Of a DNA stretch of 64,000 nucleotides, positions 63,322 to 64,000 are shown in pieces (position 1 is the stretch's first letter; each line of letters starts with the position of its first letter). The position numbers and the translations under genes are program-made. This stretch comes from Betaproteobacteria bacterium Ga0077527 (lineage in GTDB: Bacteria > Pseudomonadota > Gammaproteobacteria > Burkholderiales > SG8-41): the NCBI GenBank assembly GCA_001464815.1, contig LNDW01000022.1, positions 202,290 through 266,289 on the forward strand, read 5' to 3'. A model generated the notes under the pieces. That model was not told where the DNA came from and made no database searches. It saw nothing but the letters and a program-made list of their open reading frames with translations.

Positions 63322-64000
63322 ATGCCCGCCGATCTGCCTGCCCGCCATTATCTGACGCCGCTGTTCGAGCCGGCGGCGGTGGCGATTGTCGGGGCCAGCA
63401 CGCGGGCCGGCTCGATCGGCGCGGTGCTGGTCGGGAACATGCTGGCCGCGGGTTTTCGCGGCAAATTGTATGCGGTCAATCCGCATCACCGCCGCATCAA
63501 GGGGGTGTCCTGCTTTCCGCGCATTGCCGATTTGCCGCAGCGTGTCGATCTTGCGGTGATTGCCACGCCGCCGCAGACGGTGCCGCAGCTGATTGCCGAT
63601 TGCGGCGCCGCCGGTGTGCCGGCGGCGGTGGTGATCACCGCCGGTTTTTCCGAAACCGGCGGGGCGGGCGCGGTGCTGGAGCGCGAGCTGCTTGAGCATG
63701 CGCGGCGACACGGCGTGCGTGTCATCGGCCCCAACTGCCTGGGCGTGATGCGTCCGGCGATCGGGCTCAATGCCACGTTTGCCCGCGGTTCGGCGCTGCC
63801 CGGCACGCTGGGGCTGATCTCGCAGTCGGGAGCGCTGTGTACGGCGATGCTCGACTGGGCGACGCCGCGCGGCATCGGTTTTTCCAGCGTGATATCGATG
63901 GGTGGTTCGCGCGACGTTGATTTCGGCGAAGTCATTGATTACCTGACCAACGATCCGAAGACCGAACACATCCTGCTTTATATCGAGGGCGTGCGCGACG
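63322..64000 (+). CDS. CoA-binding acyl-CoA synthetase (partial, runs off the right edge)
   Basis: The first 226 codons of a gene cut by the window end. The product begins with a CoA-binding Rossmann domain (FEPAAVAIVGASTRAGSIGA, KLYAVNPHHRRIKG) and continues into a succinyl-CoA-ligase-like part (VRVIGPNCLGVMRPAIGLNA, LGLISQSGALCTAMLDWA, SSVISMGGSRDVDFGEVIDY). This is the start of ADP-forming acetate-CoA ligase-type proteins, including the Pat/YfiQ protein acetyltransferases that add a GNAT domain at the C-terminus. Which of these it is cannot be told without the rest. It is divergent from thiS. Confidence 0.88.
   Translation, partial: MPADLPARHYLTPLFEPAAVAIVGASTRAGSIGAVLVGNMLAAGFRGKLYAVNPHHRRIKGVSCFPRIADLPQRVDLAVIATPPQTVPQLIADCGAAGVPAAVVITAGFSETGGAGAVLERELLEHARRHGVRVIGPNCLGVMRPAIGLNATFARGSALPGTLGLISQSGALCTAMLDWATPRGIGFSSVISMGGSRDVDFGEVIDYLTNDPKTEHILLYIEGVRD

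Overview
The window is high-GC DNA whose gene content and order point to a motile betaproteobacterium, probably Burkholderiales, Rhodocyclales or Nitrosomonadales. The reasons are the yicC-gmk-rpoZ-spoT block, the thiS-thiG-trmB neighbourhood, a Bug/TctC-type periplasmic receptor, and the layout of the flagellar genes. This placement is an inference from gene content. No rRNA or tRNA gene, CRISPR array, insertion sequence or prophage was seen.

Bases 1-40.5 kb are an almost complete polar-type flagellar regulon. motA-motB lead into a membrane methyltransferase and an HDOD protein. Then come flhB-flhA-flhF-flhG-fliA, with flgN-flgM-flgA on the opposite strand. Next are flgBCDEFGHIJKL plus a small lipoprotein on the plus strand, and fliRQPONMLKJIHGF on the minus strand. 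A sigma-54 activator without a receiver domain and fliE are read divergently from fliF. Last come ycgR (PilZ), fliT, fliS, fliD, flaG and fliC. Export apparatus, rod, hook, rings, C-ring, stator, cap, chaperones, FliA/FlgM control and flagellin are all present. flhDC, fleQ and the che genes are not in the window.

Bases 40.5-48.3 kb form a signalling island: a diguanylate cyclase, a three-gene set (Rcp1-like receiver, REC-PAS histidine kinase, NarL-type regulator), a 124-residue protein that resembles only the tip of a chemoreceptor, and a REC-PAS-GGDEF-EAL protein. With the PilZ brake, the HDOD protein and an HD-GYP protein at 55.3 kb, the window is rich in c-di-GMP functions next to motility genes.

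Bases 48.5-57.7 kb are mainly housekeeping: spoT, rpoZ, gmk and yicC on the minus strand, then rph, rdgB, hemW, an HD-GYP protein and a tctC-like gene on the plus strand. The last segment, on the minus strand, reads thiS, thiG, a very large Ala/Glu/Arg-rich gene, then trmB. A CoA-binding acyl-CoA synthetase gene runs off the right edge.

The most unusual object is the 1138-residue protein at 58.6-62.0 kb. Residues 40-1065 divide exactly into 73 units of 14 residues with a single 4-residue slip, followed by one C-terminal membrane segment. Other points worth following are the chemoreceptor-tip mini-protein, an FlhG whose P-loop lysines are replaced, the receiver-less sigma-54 activator beside fliE, a short charged reading frame coupled to flgB, sigma-28-like sites of one design before flgM and fliD, and a cluster of inverted repeats at 42.4-42.6 kb.
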